Counted from the stretch's first letter, positions 27,682-40,987 are shown. The stretch: DNA of 64,000 bases from Nocardioides gansuensis (GCF_003076135.1 NZ_QDGZ01000002.1:372001-436000); one strand, 5' to 3'. Numbers and translations: made by a program. The notes: a model not told the origin generated them from the letters alone.

Positions 27682-28260
27682 ATGCCCCTCGTGCACGCCT
27701 TCGACCCGCCCGAGCGATTCGTGGTGGGCACCGTCGGGATGCCCGGCCAGCGCACCTTCTTCCTCCAGGCGCGCGACGGCAGCCGGATCACGACCGTGGC
27801 CCTGGAGAAGCAGCAGGTGATGGCGCTCGCCGACCGCATCGACGAGCTGCTGGACGAGCTCATGACGTCCCAGGGCGGCAGCACCGTCATCCCTGCCGTC
27901 GCGCCGTTCGACCTGACGGACAACGACCCGCTGGAGCAGCCGCTCGAGGAGGAGTTCCGCGCGGGCACCATGACCCTGTCGTGGGACCCCACCGACGAGC
28001 GCATCGTGATCGAGGTCTTCCCGTTCACCGAGGCGGCCGTCGTCACCCCCGACCAGGTCGACGAGGACTTCGAGGAGCCCGAGCCCGAGGAGCTGCTCCT
28101 GGTGCGCCTCCGTCCCGGCGCGGCCCGCGCCTTCGTCGAGCGCTCGCGCTCGGTGGTGGGCGCAGGTCGGCCCGACTGCCCGTTCTGCGGCGGCCCGATC
28201 GACCCAGACGGGCACCTCTGCGTGCGGGCCAACGGCTTCAAGCGCCGTGACCCCCAGTGA
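27682..28260 (+). CDS. DUF3090 family protein
   Basis: 192 residues matching the actinobacterial DUF3090 family: HAFDPPERFVVGTVGMPGQR at the N-terminus, FFLQARDG, and a C-terminal CPFCGGPIDPDGHLCVRANG with four Cys that could bind zinc. Function unknown. It is constantly paired with the phosphatase and SCO1664 genes in actinobacteria. ATG 27682 follows a leaderless -10. Confidence 0.9.
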   Translation: MPLVHAFDPPERFVVGTVGMPGQRTFFLQARDGSRITTVALEKQQVMALADRIDELLDELMTSQGGSTVIPAVAPFDLTDNDPLEQPLEEEFRAGTMTLSWDPTDERIVIEVFPFTEAAVVTPDQVDEDFEEPEPEELLLVRLRPGAARAFVERSRSVVGAGRPDCPFCGGPIDPDGHLCVRANGFKRRDPQ

Positions 28261-29041
28261 GACCGGGCTGAGCGGGATGGAGCGCAGTGAGCTGCTGACC
28301 GGTGAGCTCACCCTCCACGGGCGGGTGATGCCGGCCTCCAACGCCACCTTCGTCGGCGAGGTCGCGGGCACCCGGGTCGTCTACAAGCCGGTGGCGGGGG
28401 AGCGGCCGCTGTGGGACTTCCCCGACGGCACGCTCGCCGCGCGCGAGGTCGCGGCGTACGCCGTCTCGGAGGCCTTCGCCTGGGACGTCGTGCCGCGCAC
28501 CTTCATCCGCGACGGCCCGCACGGGCCTGGCATGGTGCAGGTCTGGTGCGAGCCCGACCCCGCGCAGGTGCCGGTGGACATCGTCGCCGCCGGGGCCGTC
28601 CCGGCGGGCTACCTCCACGTCTTCGACGGGGTCGACGGCCAGGACCGGCCGGTCTCGCTCGTGCACGAGGACTCTCCTGCGCTGCGGCGGATGGCCGTCT
28701 TCGACATCGTGGTCAACAACGCCGACCGCAAGGGCGGTCACGTGCTCGCGATGGTTGACGGCCACCGGCACGGCGTCGACCACGGCCTGACCTTCCACGT
28801 GGAGCACAAGCTGCGCACGGTGCTGTGGGGCTGGCTCGGCGACCTGCTGACCGACGCCGAGCGGGCCGGGGTCGAGCGGGTCCTGGCGGCGCTCGACGGC
28901 GACCTCGGCCAGCGGCTCGGCGGGCTGCTGACGCCTCGCGAGGTCGAGGCGACCCGGGCCCGCGCGCGGGCCCTGCTCGCCGCAGGGGAGATGCCGGCGC
29001 CGCGTGACGAGTGGCCGGTCATCCCCTGGCCGCCCTTCTAG
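28247..29041 (+). CDS. SCO1664 family protein (PI3K/PI4K- or HipA-like kinase fold)
   Basis: 264 residues of the SCO1664 family. [32 protein letters not shown] resembles the nucleotide-binding lobe and [12 protein letters not shown] plus [21 protein letters not shown] the catalytic D/N-D region of PI3/4-kinase-like proteins. Activity is not established. GTG 28247 overlaps the DUF3090 gene by 14 nt, so they are likely co-translated. mshC follows with its own promoter. Confidence 0.85.
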   Translation: MTPSETGLSGMERSELLTGELTLHGRVMPASNATFVGEVAGTRVVYKPVAGERPLWDFPDGTLAAREVAAYAVSEAFAWDVVPRTFIRDGPHGPGMVQVWCEPDPAQVPVDIVAAGAVPAGYLHVFDGVDGQDRPVSLVHEDSPALRRMAVFDIVVNNADRKGGHVLAMVDGHRHGVDHGLTFHVEHKLRTVLWGWLGDLLTDAERAGVERVLAALDGDLGQRLGGLLTPREVEATRARARALLAAGEMPAPRDEWPVIPWPPF

Positions 29042-29075
29042 GCGCGGCCGGTCGAGCGGATGCGAGATCGCCGGA

Positions 29076-29081
29076 TAGGCT
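29076..29081 (+). promoter_or_regulatory. -10 box of leaderless mshC
   Basis: TAGGCT, 7 nt before ATG 29089. Confidence 0.55.
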
Positions 29082-29088
29082 GCGCGTC

Positions 29089-30330
29089 ATGCGTGCCTGG
29101 TCTGCCCCCGAGGTCCCGAGCCTCAGCGTCCGTGGCCCCCGGGTCCGGGTGCACGACACCGCCACGGGCGGCCTCGTCGAGACGACACCCGAGGGCCCCG
29201 CGCGGCTCTACGTCTGCGGCATCACGCCCTACGACGCCACCCACCTGGGGCACGCCGCCACCTACGTCGCCTTCGACCTGCTCAACCGCGCCTGGCGCTC
29301 CGCCGGGCACGACGTCAGCTACGTCCAGAACGTCACCGACGTCGACGACCCGCTGCTCGAGCGCGCCGCGAAGGTCCACGTCGACTGGGTCGAGCTGGCC
29401 GAGCGCGAGACCGAGCTGTTCCGTGAGGACATGCATGCCCTGCGCGTCCTGCCGCCCGACCACTACGTCGGTGCCGTGGAGTCGATCCCGCTCGTGGTCG
29501 CGCTGATCCAGGAGCTGCAGCGCCTGGGCGTGGTCTACCAGGTCGAGGACGACCTCTACTTCTCCGTCACCGCCGACCCCGCCTTCGGCCAGGTCTCCGG
29601 CTTCGACCGCGAGACCATGCTGCGGATCTACCCCGAGCGCGGAGGCGACCCGGAGCGCCCGGGCAAGAAGGACCCCCTCGACTGCGTGCTGTGGCGTGGC
29701 GAGCGGCCCGGCGAGCCGTCCTGGGACAGCCCGTTCGGCAAGGGCCGCCCCGGCTGGCACATCGAGTGCACCGCGATCGCGCGTGAGCACCTCGGCTCCG
29801 CCTTCGACGTGCAGGGCGGCGGCAGCGACCTCGTCTTCCCCCACCACGAGATGTGCGCCGGCGAGGCGCAGGTCGCCTCCCCGGGGGAGCGCTTCGCTCG
29901 TGCCTACGTGCACGCCGGGATGGTCGGCTACGACGGCGAGAAGATGTCGAAGTCGAAGGGCAACCTTGTCTTCGTCTCGGCCCTGCGCCGCAGCGAGGTC
30001 GACCCGATGGCGATCCGCCTGGTGCTGCTGCGCCACCACTACCGCAGCGACTGGGAGTGGACCGACGACCAGCTGTGGGATGCCGTCGACACGCTGGCCA
30101 CCTGGCGGCGTGCCTTCACGCTCGGCGCCGGTGCGCCCGCGGCACCCGTGGTCGAGCAGGTGCTTGCCGCCCTGGCGGACGACCTCGACGCGCCGCGGGC
30201 CGTGGCCGCCGTCCAGCAGTGGGTCGACGAGACCCTCGGCCACGACGAGCACCTGGCCGACAACAGCGACCGCGAGGCCGCGGCCACGCTGCTGCCTGTG
30301 CTCGATGCGGCGCTCGGCCTCAGTCTCTGA
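29089..30330 (+). CDS. mshC: L-cysteine:1D-myo-inositol 2-amino-2-deoxy-alpha-D-glucopyranoside ligase
   Basis: 413 residues, the length of mycobacterial MshC. It is a cysteinyl-tRNA-synthetase-like fold without the anticodon domain. It ligates cysteine to GlcN-Ins in mycothiol synthesis using [22 protein letters not shown] holds the zinc Cys and the HIGH-type motif; [10 protein letters not shown] and [12 protein letters not shown] hold the other zinc ligands; [10 protein letters not shown] (about 284) is the KMSKS motif. Leaderless ATG start. It ends exactly beside the stop of the convergent PAC2 gene. Confidence 0.95.
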   Translation: MRAWSAPEVPSLSVRGPRVRVHDTATGGLVETTPEGPARLYVCGITPYDATHLGHAATYVAFDLLNRAWRSAGHDVSYVQNVTDVDDPLLERAAKVHVDWVELAERETELFREDMHALRVLPPDHYVGAVESIPLVVALIQELQRLGVVYQVEDDLYFSVTADPAFGQVSGFDRETMLRIYPERGGDPERPGKKDPLDCVLWRGERPGEPSWDSPFGKGRPGWHIECTAIAREHLGSAFDVQGGGSDLVFPHHEMCAGEAQVASPGERFARAYVHAGMVGYDGEKMSKSKGNLVFVSALRRSEVDPMAIRLVLLRHHYRSDWEWTDDQLWDAVDTLATWRRAFTLGAGAPAAPVVEQVLAALADDLDAPRAVAAVQQWVDETLGHDEHLADNSDREAAATLLPVLDAALGLSL

Positions 30331-31185
30331 TCAGGCCTCGTCGTCGCCGCGGGTGCGCTTGAGGAAGCGCTCGAACTCGCGGGCGATCGCCTCGCCGCTC
30401 GCCTCCGGCAGCTCGGTGGTGTCGCGGGTCTCCTCCAGCGACCTGACGTACGCCGCGATGTCCTCGTCGTCCTCGGCCAGCTCGTCGACCCCGCGCTCCC
30501 ACGCACGGGAGTCCTCGGGGAGCTCGCCGAGGGGGATGCTGCACTCGAGCAGGTCCTCGAGCTGACCGAGCAGGGCGAGCGTCGCCTTCGGGCAGGGCGG
30601 CTGGGCAACGTAGTGCGGCACGGCGGCCCAGTAGGACACCGACGGGATGTCGAGCTGAAGGCACGCGTCGTGGAAGACGCCGACGATGCCGGTGGGACCC
30701 TCGTAGGTCGACTGCTCCAGCTTGAGGCGGTCCACCAGGTCGGGCTCCGAGGCCGTGCCCGTGACGGGGATGGGGCGGGTGTGCGGCGTGTCGGCGAGCA
30801 GGGCGCCCAGGGTGACGACCAGCTCGGCGCCGAGGTCGTCGCAGGCGGCCAGCAGCTCGGCGCAGAACTGCCGCCAGCGCATGTTGGGCTCGATGCCGCG
30901 GATCAGGATGACGTCGCGATCCAGCTCGGGCGGCGAGGCGATGGCGAGCCGGCTGGTGGGCCAGGTGATCCGGCGGTGGCCATGGGCGTCCGAGCCCACC
31001 ACGGGGCGGTTGACCTGGAAGTCGTAGAACTCCTCCGGGTCGATGGCGCCGATGACCCGCGCGTCCCACACGTCCATGAGGTGGTCGATGACACCGGAGG
31101 CCGCATCGGCGGCGTCGTTCCAGCCTTCGAAGGCGGCGATGACCACCGGGGACACGAGGTCCTGCACGTCGTCGAACTCGATCAC
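30331..31185 (-). CDS. PAC2 family protein
   Basis: 284 residues of the PAC2 (proteasome-assembly-chaperone-2-like) family: VVIAAFEGWNDAADAASGVIDHL, then ILIRGIEPNMRWRQF, LVVTLGALLADTPHTRP and VSYWAAVPHYVAQPPCPKA. These proteins are common in actinobacteria, often near proteasome or mycothiol genes; the role is unproven. GTG 31185 follows TAGGCT by 6 nt. Convergent with mshC, 0 bp apart. Confidence 0.9.
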   Translation of the reverse strand: MIEFDDVQDLVSPVVIAAFEGWNDAADAASGVIDHLMDVWDARVIGAIDPEEFYDFQVNRPVVGSDAHGHRRITWPTSRLAIASPPELDRDVILIRGIEPNMRWRQFCAELLAACDDLGAELVVTLGALLADTPHTRPIPVTGTASEPDLVDRLKLEQSTYEGPTGIVGVFHDACLQLDIPSVSYWAAVPHYVAQPPCPKATLALLGQLEDLLECSIPLGELPEDSRAWERGVDELAEDDEDIAAYVRSLEETRDTTELPEASGEAIAREFERFLKRTRGDDEA

Positions 31186-31191
31186 CAGACC

Positions 31192-31197
31192 AGCCTA
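31192..31197 (-). promoter_or_regulatory. -10 box of leaderless PAC2 gene
   Basis: TAGGCT on the minus strand, 6 nt before GTG 31185. Confidence 0.55.
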
Positions 31198-31259
31198 GGA
31201 CCATGGCCCAGCCGGCGATTTCCTCCCGGGGTCCTGGCGGTGTCACGATCTGGGAACTC

Positions 31260-31289
31260 TGTCCATGGTGTGGACACCGTCCCTAGGCT
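31260..31289 (+). promoter_or_regulatory. metH promoter with inverted repeat over the -35 region
   Basis: TGTCCA-N5-TGGACA (31260-31276) lies 7 bp upstream of the -10 box TAGGCT (31284-31289). The start codon is 30 nt further on, with a GAGAGGAG site between, so this message has a short leader. The repeat is well placed for a repressor or activator. Confidence 0.5.
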
Positions 31290-31319
31290 GGTTGCCTGCC
31301 GAGAGGAGCCGAGAGGCCT

Positions 31320-35075
<3,756 letters not shown>

Positions 35076-35077
35076 CA

Positions 35078-35812
35078 GTGACTGTGAGCCAACCGGGCGG
35101 TGGTGACGGAGGTTTCGCATCACACGGCGGCGGGGGCGGCGAGCTCGCTGGCGCTCGCACGCCTTTCCCCGCCGCCGTGCTCTGGGACATGGACGGCACC
35201 CTCGTCGACACGGAGCCGTACTGGATCGAGACCGAGTTCGCGATGGCCGAGAAGCACGGCGGCACGTGGAGCCAGGAGCACGCGCTCAACCTGGTCGGCA
35301 ACGACCTGCTCGTCTCGGGCGCCTACATCCGCGAGCACATGGGCATTGACCGGACCCCCGCGCAGATCGTCGACGAGCTGCTCGACGGTGTCGTGGAGCG
35401 GGTCCGCCGGTCGGTGCCCTGGCGACCGGGGGCGCGTGAGCTGCTGGAGCACCTGACCGCGGACGGCGTGCCGTGCGCGCTGGTGACGATGTCGTGGCAG
35501 CGCTTCGTGGAGCCGATCCTCGACCGCCTGCCCGACGGCACGTTCGCCGCGGTGGTGACAGGGGACATGGTCGAGTTCGGGAAGCCGCACCCGGAGCCCT
35601 ACCTCGTCGCCGCCCAGCGCCTCGGCGTACTCCCGGGCGACTGCCTCGCCATCGAGGACTCCAACACCGGCGCCAAGTCGGCCGAGGCCGCCGGCTGCCT
35701 GGTGCTGTGCGTGCCCAACCACGTGCCGATCCTCGACGGCGAGCGGCGGGTCTTCGTGGACACCCTCGAGGGGATGAAGACCGGGGACCTGGCGGCGCTC
35801 AGCGCGCCGTGA
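35078..35812 (+). CDS. HAD-superfamily hydrolase (beta-phosphoglucomutase-like)
   Basis: 244 residues. Motif I is DMDGTLVDTEPYW (D37 nucleophile, D39), motif II the T of VTMS, motif III a Lys in FGKPHPEPY, motif IV CLAIEDSNTGAKSAEAAG. A helical cap follows motif I, as in subfamily I phosphatases and mutases. The N-terminal 28 residues are Gly-rich (GGGDGGFASHGGGGG) and not part of the fold. GTG 35078 is 2 bp after the metH stop with GGAGG 7 nt upstream. It is probably in the metH operon. Confidence 0.9.
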   Translation: MTVSQPGGGDGGFASHGGGGGELAGARTPFPAAVLWDMDGTLVDTEPYWIETEFAMAEKHGGTWSQEHALNLVGNDLLVSGAYIREHMGIDRTPAQIVDELLDGVVERVRRSVPWRPGARELLEHLTADGVPCALVTMSWQRFVEPILDRLPDGTFAAVVTGDMVEFGKPHPEPYLVAAQRLGVLPGDCLAIEDSNTGAKSAEAAGCLVLCVPNHVPILDGERRVFVDTLEGMKTGDLAALSAP

Positions 35813-36704
35813 TGCCCTCGTCGGTGTCGAGGTCGCCGGACGGGTCGGGCACCGGCACCCTCTCCGGCAGCGGCGGGGGTGTGCCACCGAACTCCGGGCA
35901 CAGCGACTGGAACGAGCACCATGCGCAGAGCTGGCTGGGGCTGGCACGCCAGTCACCCGACTCCTCGGCGGTGCGGATGGCCCGCCAGATCGCCTCGACC
36001 TTGCGCTCGGTGGCGAGGAGGTCGGCCTCGTCGGGCTGGTAGCGCAGGATCTCGCCGCTGCCGAGGTAGACCAGCTGGAGCATCGCCGGCAACACGCCCC
36101 GGGTGCGCCAGAGGACGAGGGCGTAGAACTTCATCTGGAAGAGCGCCTTGGCCTCGAAGCCGAGTCCAGGTGCCCGGCCGGACTTATAGTCAACGATCCT
36201 GAGCGCCCCACTCGGCGAAACGTCGAGCCGGTCCACGAACCCCCGCAGCAGGAGCCTGGAGTCGAGCAGCGCCTCGACGTAGAGCTCCCGCTCGGCGGGC
36301 TCGAGCCGGCGCGGGTCCTCGAGGGTGAAGTAGCGCTCGATCACGTCGCGGCAGCTGGCCAGCCAGGAGACGACGTCGGGCCCCTCGCCGCCGAACATCT
36401 CGGCGACCTCCGGGGCGGCCGCGAGGAGGGCCTCCCAGGAGGGCACCAGCAGGTCTGCGGCGCGCTCGGGGGTGCGCTCGTGGGCGGGGAGGTCGAAGAG
36501 GTCCTCGAGGACCTTGTGCACGACCGTGCCGCGGACGGCGTCGACCGAGGGCGCCTCGGGCAGCTTGTCGATCGAGCGGAACCGGTAGAGCAACGGGCAG
36601 GTGAGGAAGTCGCCGGCCCGGCTCGGCGAGAGCGCGCCCAGGACCTCGACGCCGTCGACGGGCGTCGAGACGACGTCGGCCGGGGAACCTGTCTCGGGTC
36701 GCAT
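35799..36704 (-). CDS. RecB-family PD-(D/E)XK nuclease with predicted Fe-S cluster
   Basis: 301 residues, similar to the Rv2119-type proteins that lie beside the proteasome locus in mycobacteria. SPSRAGDFLTCPLLYRF begins the fold; GTVVHKVLEDLF gives the early His; RGFVDRLDV and LRIVDYKSG give the catalytic D and DxK. A C-terminal CAWCSFQSLCPEFG together with the early Cys forms the four-Cys pattern of Cas4/AddB-like Fe-S nucleases. Its role in repair is inferred. Leaderless ATG 36704. The 3' end overlaps the convergent HAD gene by 14 bp. Confidence 0.9.
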   Translation of the reverse strand: MRPETGSPADVVSTPVDGVEVLGALSPSRAGDFLTCPLLYRFRSIDKLPEAPSVDAVRGTVVHKVLEDLFDLPAHERTPERAADLLVPSWEALLAAAPEVAEMFGGEGPDVVSWLASCRDVIERYFTLEDPRRLEPAERELYVEALLDSRLLLRGFVDRLDVSPSGALRIVDYKSGRAPGLGFEAKALFQMKFYALVLWRTRGVLPAMLQLVYLGSGEILRYQPDEADLLATERKVEAIWRAIRTAEESGDWRASPSQLCAWCSFQSLCPEFGGTPPPLPERVPVPDPSGDLDTDEGITAR

Positions 36705-36711
36705 GCAGCGC

Positions 36712-36717
36712 ACCCTA
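36712..36717 (-). promoter_or_regulatory. -10 box of leaderless RecB-like gene
   Basis: TAGGGT on the minus strand, 7 nt before ATG 36704. Confidence 0.55.
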
Positions 36718-36761
36718 GGCGAGCCCACCGACACCGGTCTCCGTGTCCACGCCGGGGCGGC

Positions 36762-36767
36762 TAGGCT
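36762..36767 (+). promoter_or_regulatory. -10 box of leaderless site-2 protease gene
   Basis: TAGGCT. The 6-nt spacing fits GTG 36774 better than ATG 36771, which would be only 3 nt away. Confidence 0.5.
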
Positions 36768-36773
36768 CGGATG

Positions 36774-37934
36774 GTGCCAGCAACCCCGGCCGACAAGTCC
36801 GAACCCCCCGCCCATCCCTCGCGACCGCCGGGGACCTTCCGCGTGGGCTCGATCGCCGGCAGTGACGTGCTCGTCACGTCCTCGTGGTTCCTCGTCGCCG
36901 CGCTGATCGCCTTCACCGTCGCACCGCGGATCGAGCAGGTCCAGCCCGGTCTCGGGTTCTGGAAGTACGTCGCGGGCTTCGTCTTCGCCGTCGTCCTCTA
37001 CCTCTCGGTGCTGCTCCACGAGGCGTCGCACGCCCTGATGGCCAAGCGCTACGGCTTCGCCGTCAGCTCGATCACGCTGCACTTCCTCGGTGGCATGACC
37101 GAGATCGACGGCGCGGCACGCCGGCCGCGCCAGGAGTTCATGATCGCCGTCGTCGGGCCGCTCACCTCGCTTGCCGTCGGCCTCGCCGCCGTCGGCCTCT
37201 GGTTCATCACCCCGGACGGGCTCGTCCAGGTCGCGGTCGAGGCGCTCGCGGGCGCCAACCTGCTCATCGGCATCCTCAACCTGGTGCCCGGCCTGCCGCT
37301 CGACGGCGGGCGCGTCCTCAAGGCCGCGGTGTGGGGTGCCTCCGGCAACGAGCACCGGGCCACGATCGTCGCAGGCTGGGGCGGGCGGATCGCTGCCCTC
37401 CTCCTGCTCCTGTGGCCCTGGGTGCAGTACGAGGTCTTCGACGTCCCACCCACGCTCTTCGACTACCTGCTCGTGCTGGTGCTCGGCGCCTTCCTCTGGA
37501 CGGGCGCGACCGCCGCGATGACCCATGCCCGGCTGCGCCGGCGCCTCCCGCACCTGATCGCCCGCCCGCTGGCGCGGCGTACCCTCACCGTCCCCGAGGA
37601 CCTGCCCCTCGCCGAGGCGATCCGCCGGGCCCGGGACCAGGACGCCGGCAGCATCGTCACCGTGACCGGCTCCGGCCGGGTCACCGGCATCGTCAACGAG
37701 GCGGCCGTGCAGGCCACCCCGGACGAGCGCCGGCCCTGGATCGCCGTCTCCGCGGTCGCGAGGTCGCTGGAGGACGAGCTCACCCTCCCCGCAGACATCG
37801 CGGGCGAGGACCTGATCGTCGCGCTCAGCCGCCGCCCGTCGGAGGAATACCTCCTGGTGGAGGACTCGGGGGAGATCTTCGGGGTGCTGGCGACATCCGA
37901 CGTCGATCGCGCGTTCCGGGAGTCCCGGCACTAG
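36774..37934 (+). CDS. Site-2 protease family membrane metalloprotease with CBS-like C-terminus
   Basis: 386 residues. A membrane-embedded M50 zinc protease core: LLHEASHAL (HExxH, about residue 82) and ILNLVPGLPLDGGRVLKA (NxxPxxxxDG, about 172-190), among six predicted helices. The C-terminal 130 residues look like a CBS pair (AGSIVTVTGSGRVTGIV ... YLLVEDSGEIFGVLATSDV), a known fusion (SpoIVFB/Rip3-like). It probably cleaves anti-sigma factors or other membrane proteins under nucleotide control. ATG 36771 is an alternative start. Its stop TAG forms the trmI -10 box. Confidence 0.9.
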   Translation: MPATPADKSEPPAHPSRPPGTFRVGSIAGSDVLVTSSWFLVAALIAFTVAPRIEQVQPGLGFWKYVAGFVFAVVLYLSVLLHEASHALMAKRYGFAVSSITLHFLGGMTEIDGAARRPRQEFMIAVVGPLTSLAVGLAAVGLWFITPDGLVQVAVEALAGANLLIGILNLVPGLPLDGGRVLKAAVWGASGNEHRATIVAGWGGRIAALLLLLWPWVQYEVFDVPPTLFDYLLVLVLGAFLWTGATAAMTHARLRRRLPHLIARPLARRTLTVPEDLPLAEAIRRARDQDAGSIVTVTGSGRVTGIVNEAAVQATPDERRPWIAVSAVARSLEDELTLPADIAGEDLIVALSRRPSEEYLLVEDSGEIFGVLATSDVDRAFRESRH

Positions 37935-37937
37935 CCT
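37932..37937 (+). promoter_or_regulatory. -10 box of leaderless trmI
   Basis: TAGCCT, 8 nt before ATG 37946; its first three bases are the stop codon of the site-2 protease gene. Confidence 0.5.
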
Positions 37938-37945
37938 CACCATCC

Positions 37946-38929
37946 ATGTCCGACCAGCAGACGCCCACGAACGAGCTCGCCGACGTCGCCCCCGAGGCAT
38001 GGTCCGGTGTCCACCGCGGACCGCTGCGCGCGGGCGAGTGGGTGCGGCTGACCGACTCCAAGGGCCGTCGGCACAACTTCGAGCTGGTGCCGGGCAAGCG
38101 CTTCTTCTCCAACCGCGGCCACCTCGAGCACGACGACCTGATCGGCCGGGAGGAGGGCTTCACGATCGCCTCCTCCGCGGGGGGTGAGTACCTCGTCTTC
38201 CGGCCGCTCCTCTCGGAGTTCGTGGTGTCGATGCCGCGCGGCGCCGCGGTGATCTACCCCAAGGACGCCGCCCAGATCGTCGCCCTGGCCGACGTCTTCC
38301 CCGGAGCGACCGTCGTCGAAGCAGGCGTCGGCTCGGGCGCCCTGACCTGCTCGCTGCTGCGCGCGGTCGGCCCCTTCGGGAAGGTGGTCTCCTGGGAGCG
38401 CCGCGAGGAGTTCGCCGAGGTCGCCCGGCGCAACGTCGACCAGTTCTTCTCCGCCCCGGACGGCCGGACGCACCCGGCGTGGGACCTGCGGCTCGGCGAC
38501 CTCACCGAGGAGCTGCCGAGGTCCGGCCAGCGTGCCGACCGCATCGTCCTCGACATGCTCGCGCCCTGGGAGTGCATCGACGCGGTGGCCGACGCGCTGG
38601 TCCCCGGCGGCATCGTCTGTGCGTACGTCGCGACGACGACGCAGCTGAGCCGCATCGTCGAGACCCTGCGGGCCCACGGCGGGTTCACCGAGCCGCAGGC
38701 GTGGGAGTCGCTGGTCCGCGACTGGCATGTCGAGGGCCTCGCGGTGCGACCCGGCCACAAGATGATCGGCCACACCGCGTTCCTCGTGACTGCGCGCCGG
38801 ATGGCGCCGGGGGAGCAGGCCCCCCGCAAGAAGCGCCGCCCCGCCCCGGGTGCCTACGGCGTCGACTACACGGGGCCCCGCCCCGCCGACCTGCCGCCCG
38901 AGGTCGTCGAGGAGCGCTTCGACGCCTGA
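37946..38929 (+). CDS. trmI: tRNA (adenine(58)-N1)-methyltransferase
   Basis: 327 residues, homologous to Rv2118c. The N-terminal beta domain contains RRHNFELVPGKRFFSNRGHLEHDDLIG. The Rossmann domain has VVEAGVGSGALTCSLLRAVG (about 122-141), the SAM loop, and VLDMLAPWEC. It methylates A58 in the T loop of tRNAs as a tetramer. The C-terminal 40 residues are basic (RKKRRPAPGAYGVDYTGPRP). It stands upstream of the mpa gene, as in mycobacteria. Confidence 0.93.
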   Translation: MSDQQTPTNELADVAPEAWSGVHRGPLRAGEWVRLTDSKGRRHNFELVPGKRFFSNRGHLEHDDLIGREEGFTIASSAGGEYLVFRPLLSEFVVSMPRGAAVIYPKDAAQIVALADVFPGATVVEAGVGSGALTCSLLRAVGPFGKVVSWERREEFAEVARRNVDQFFSAPDGRTHPAWDLRLGDLTEELPRSGQRADRIVLDMLAPWECIDAVADALVPGGIVCAYVATTTQLSRIVETLRAHGGFTEPQAWESLVRDWHVEGLAVRPGHKMIGHTAFLVTARRMAPGEQAPRKKRRPAPGAYGVDYTGPRPADLPPEVVEERFDA

Positions 38930-39025
38930 CACCGCCGCGACGCCAATTCGTGACCAACACGAGCGGTTATCCACTTCCCTTCACCCCCACCTTGGGTAAT
39001 GTCCCAAGAAGAGGAGGTGACGCAC

Positions 39026-40786
39026 ATGTCCGAGTCGACACGTGGCGCCGACGGGTCCGGAAGCCAGCACAACCCCGAGGAGATGGCCGCCCAGGTGCGG
39101 TTCCTGGAGGCCGAGGTCATCGACCTGCGCCGCCGCCTCAGCGAGTCACCGGGGGCGTCCCGGGGCCTGGAGCTGCGCCTCGCCGACACCCAGCGCTCCC
39201 TTGCAGCCGTCACCAGCCAGAACGAGCGCCTGGCCCAGACCCTCCGCGAGGCCCGCGACCAGATCATGAAGCTCAAGGAGGAGGTCGACCGGCTGGCGCA
39301 GCCGCCGGCGGGCTTCGGCACCTTCCTGGCCCGCAACGAGGACGACTCGGTCGACGTCTTCACCGGCGGCCGCAAGCTGCGCGTCAACGTCAGCCCCAAC
39401 GTCGACCTCGACGAGCTGGTCAAGGGCCAGGAGGTCATGCTCAACGAGGCCCTCAACGTCGTCGCGGCGCTCGAGTTCGAGCGTGTCGGCGAGGTGGTCA
39501 TGCTCAAGGAGCTCCTCGCCGACGGTGATCGTGCCCTGGTGATCGCCAACGCCGACGAGGAGCGCGTCGTGCGCCTCGCCGAGCCGCTGATGACCGAGCA
39601 CCTCCGGGCCGGCGACTCCCTGCTGCTCGACACCCGGGCCGCCTACGCCTACGAGAAGGTGCCGAAGTCGGAGGTCGAGGAGCTGGTCCTCGAGGAGGTC
39701 CCCGACATCGACTACAGCCAGATCGGCGGCCTGATCAGCCAGATCGACGCCATCCGCGACGCCGTCGAGCTGCCCTACCTCCACCCCGACCTCTTCAAGG
39801 AGCACAAGCTCAAGCCGCCGAAGGGCGTGCTGCTCTACGGCCCGCCCGGCTGTGGCAAGACGCTGATCGCGAAGGCGGTCGCCAACTCGCTGGCCAAGAA
39901 GGTCGCGGCCAAGACGGGCCAGGAGGGGAAGTCCTACTTCCTCAACATCAAGGGCCCCGAGCTGCTCAACAAGTACGTCGGCGAGACCGAGCGGCACATC
40001 CGCCTGGTCTTCCAGCGGGCGCGCGAGAAGGCGTCCATGGGCACGCCGGTGATCGTCTTCTTCGACGAGATGGACTCCCTGTTCCGCACCCGCGGCTCGG
40101 GCGTCTCCTCCGACGTCGAGAACACGATCGTGCCCCAGCTGCTGAGCGAGATCGACGGCGTCGAGCTGCTGGAGAACGTGCTCGTCATCGGCGCCTCCAA
40201 CCGCGAGGACATGATCGACCCCGCGATCCTGCGGCCGGGCCGGCTCGACGTGAAGATCAAGATCGAGCGTCCCGACGCCGAGTCGGCGCGCGACATCTTC
40301 TCGAAGTACCTCACGGCCGACCTGCCGCTGCACGGCGACGACCTCGCCGAGTTCGGCGGCGACCCGCAGGCGTGCGTCGAGGGCATGATCCGGGCCGCGG
40401 TCGAGCGGATGTACACCGAGTCCGAGGAGAACCGCTTCCTCGAGGTCACCTACGCCAACGGCGACAAGGAAGTCCTCTACTTCAAGGACTTCAACTCCGG
40501 CGCGATGATCCAGAACATCGTCGACCGCGCCAAGAAGATGGCGATCAAGGACTTCCTGGACCACGACCAGCGTGGTCTCCGCGTCCAGCACCTGCTGCAG
40601 GCCTGCGTGGACGAGTTCAAGGAGAACGAGGACCTGCCCAACACGACCAACCCCGACGACTGGGCGCGGATCTCCGGCAAGAAGGGCGAGCGCATCGTCT
40701 TCATCCGCACGCTCATCACCGGCAAGCAGGGCACCGAACCGGGCCGATCGATCGACACGGTTGCCAACACGGGCCAGTACCTCTGA
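39026..40786 (+). CDS. mpa: Proteasomal AAA+ ATPase Mpa/ARC
   Basis: 586 residues. The N-terminal coiled coil (about 20-85) captures Pup. Tandem OB domains follow (about 90-235). The AAA+ module has Walker A GPPGCGKT (about 271-278), Walker [10 protein letters not shown] (about 341-349) and [15 protein letters not shown] (arginine-finger region). The C-terminus GQYL is the HbYX-like peptide that docks into and opens the 20S core. ATG 39026 is chosen because GAGGAGGTGA precedes it by about 6 nt; ATG 38999 lies in the promoter region. It unfolds pupylated proteins and threads them into PrcBA. Confidence 0.96.
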   Translation: MSESTRGADGSGSQHNPEEMAAQVRFLEAEVIDLRRRLSESPGASRGLELRLADTQRSLAAVTSQNERLAQTLREARDQIMKLKEEVDRLAQPPAGFGTFLARNEDDSVDVFTGGRKLRVNVSPNVDLDELVKGQEVMLNEALNVVAALEFERVGEVVMLKELLADGDRALVIANADEERVVRLAEPLMTEHLRAGDSLLLDTRAAYAYEKVPKSEVEELVLEEVPDIDYSQIGGLISQIDAIRDAVELPYLHPDLFKEHKLKPPKGVLLYGPPGCGKTLIAKAVANSLAKKVAAKTGQEGKSYFLNIKGPELLNKYVGETERHIRLVFQRAREKASMGTPVIVFFDEMDSLFRTRGSGVSSDVENTIVPQLLSEIDGVELLENVLVIGASNREDMIDPAILRPGRLDVKIKIERPDAESARDIFSKYLTADLPLHGDDLAEFGGDPQACVEGMIRAAVERMYTESEENRFLEVTYANGDKEVLYFKDFNSGAMIQNIVDRAKKMAIKDFLDHDQRGLRVQHLLQACVDEFKENEDLPNTTNPDDWARISGKKGERIVFIRTLITGKQGTEPGRSIDTVANTGQYL

Positions 40787-40809
40787 CCCCCACCCCCCAG
40801 GAGAATCCC

Positions 40810-40884
40810 GTGAGAACCATCATCATCCTCATCGTCGTCATCCTCATCGTGCTGGCCGTCCTGGGCTTCCTGCGCCGCCGCTGA
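40810..40884 (+). CDS. 24-residue single-helix membrane peptide between mpa and dop
   Basis: GTG 40810 to TGA 40884 encodes about 18 hydrophobic residues (TIIILIVVILIVLAVLGF) followed by LRRR. AGGAGA is 6 nt upstream, a good ribosome-binding site. It starts 23 bp after the mpa stop, so it is probably on the mpa message. The Arg-end topology suggests a small anchored helix with its C-terminus inside. Too short for usual annotation; no family recognised. Confidence 0.5.
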   Translation: MRTIIILIVVILIVLAVLGFLRRR

Positions 40885-40974
40885 CGCCTCCAGAGCCCTT
40901 CAGCCAGGCACCCCGGCCCCGCCCGTCGAGCCGTAGGTCCACGGGTGGGGCAGGACGTGCTCGGTCCACACCCG

Positions 40975-40980
40975 TAGGCT
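40975..40980 (+). promoter_or_regulatory. -10 box of leaderless dop
   Basis: TAGGCT, 7 nt before ATG 40988. Confidence 0.55.
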
Positions 40981-40987
40981 CAGGTGC

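Noticed and set aside
31198..31319. Possible cobalamin or SAM riboswitch before metH
   Set aside because: Only about 120 bp, mostly promoter; no B12-box or SAM-box elements are visible.
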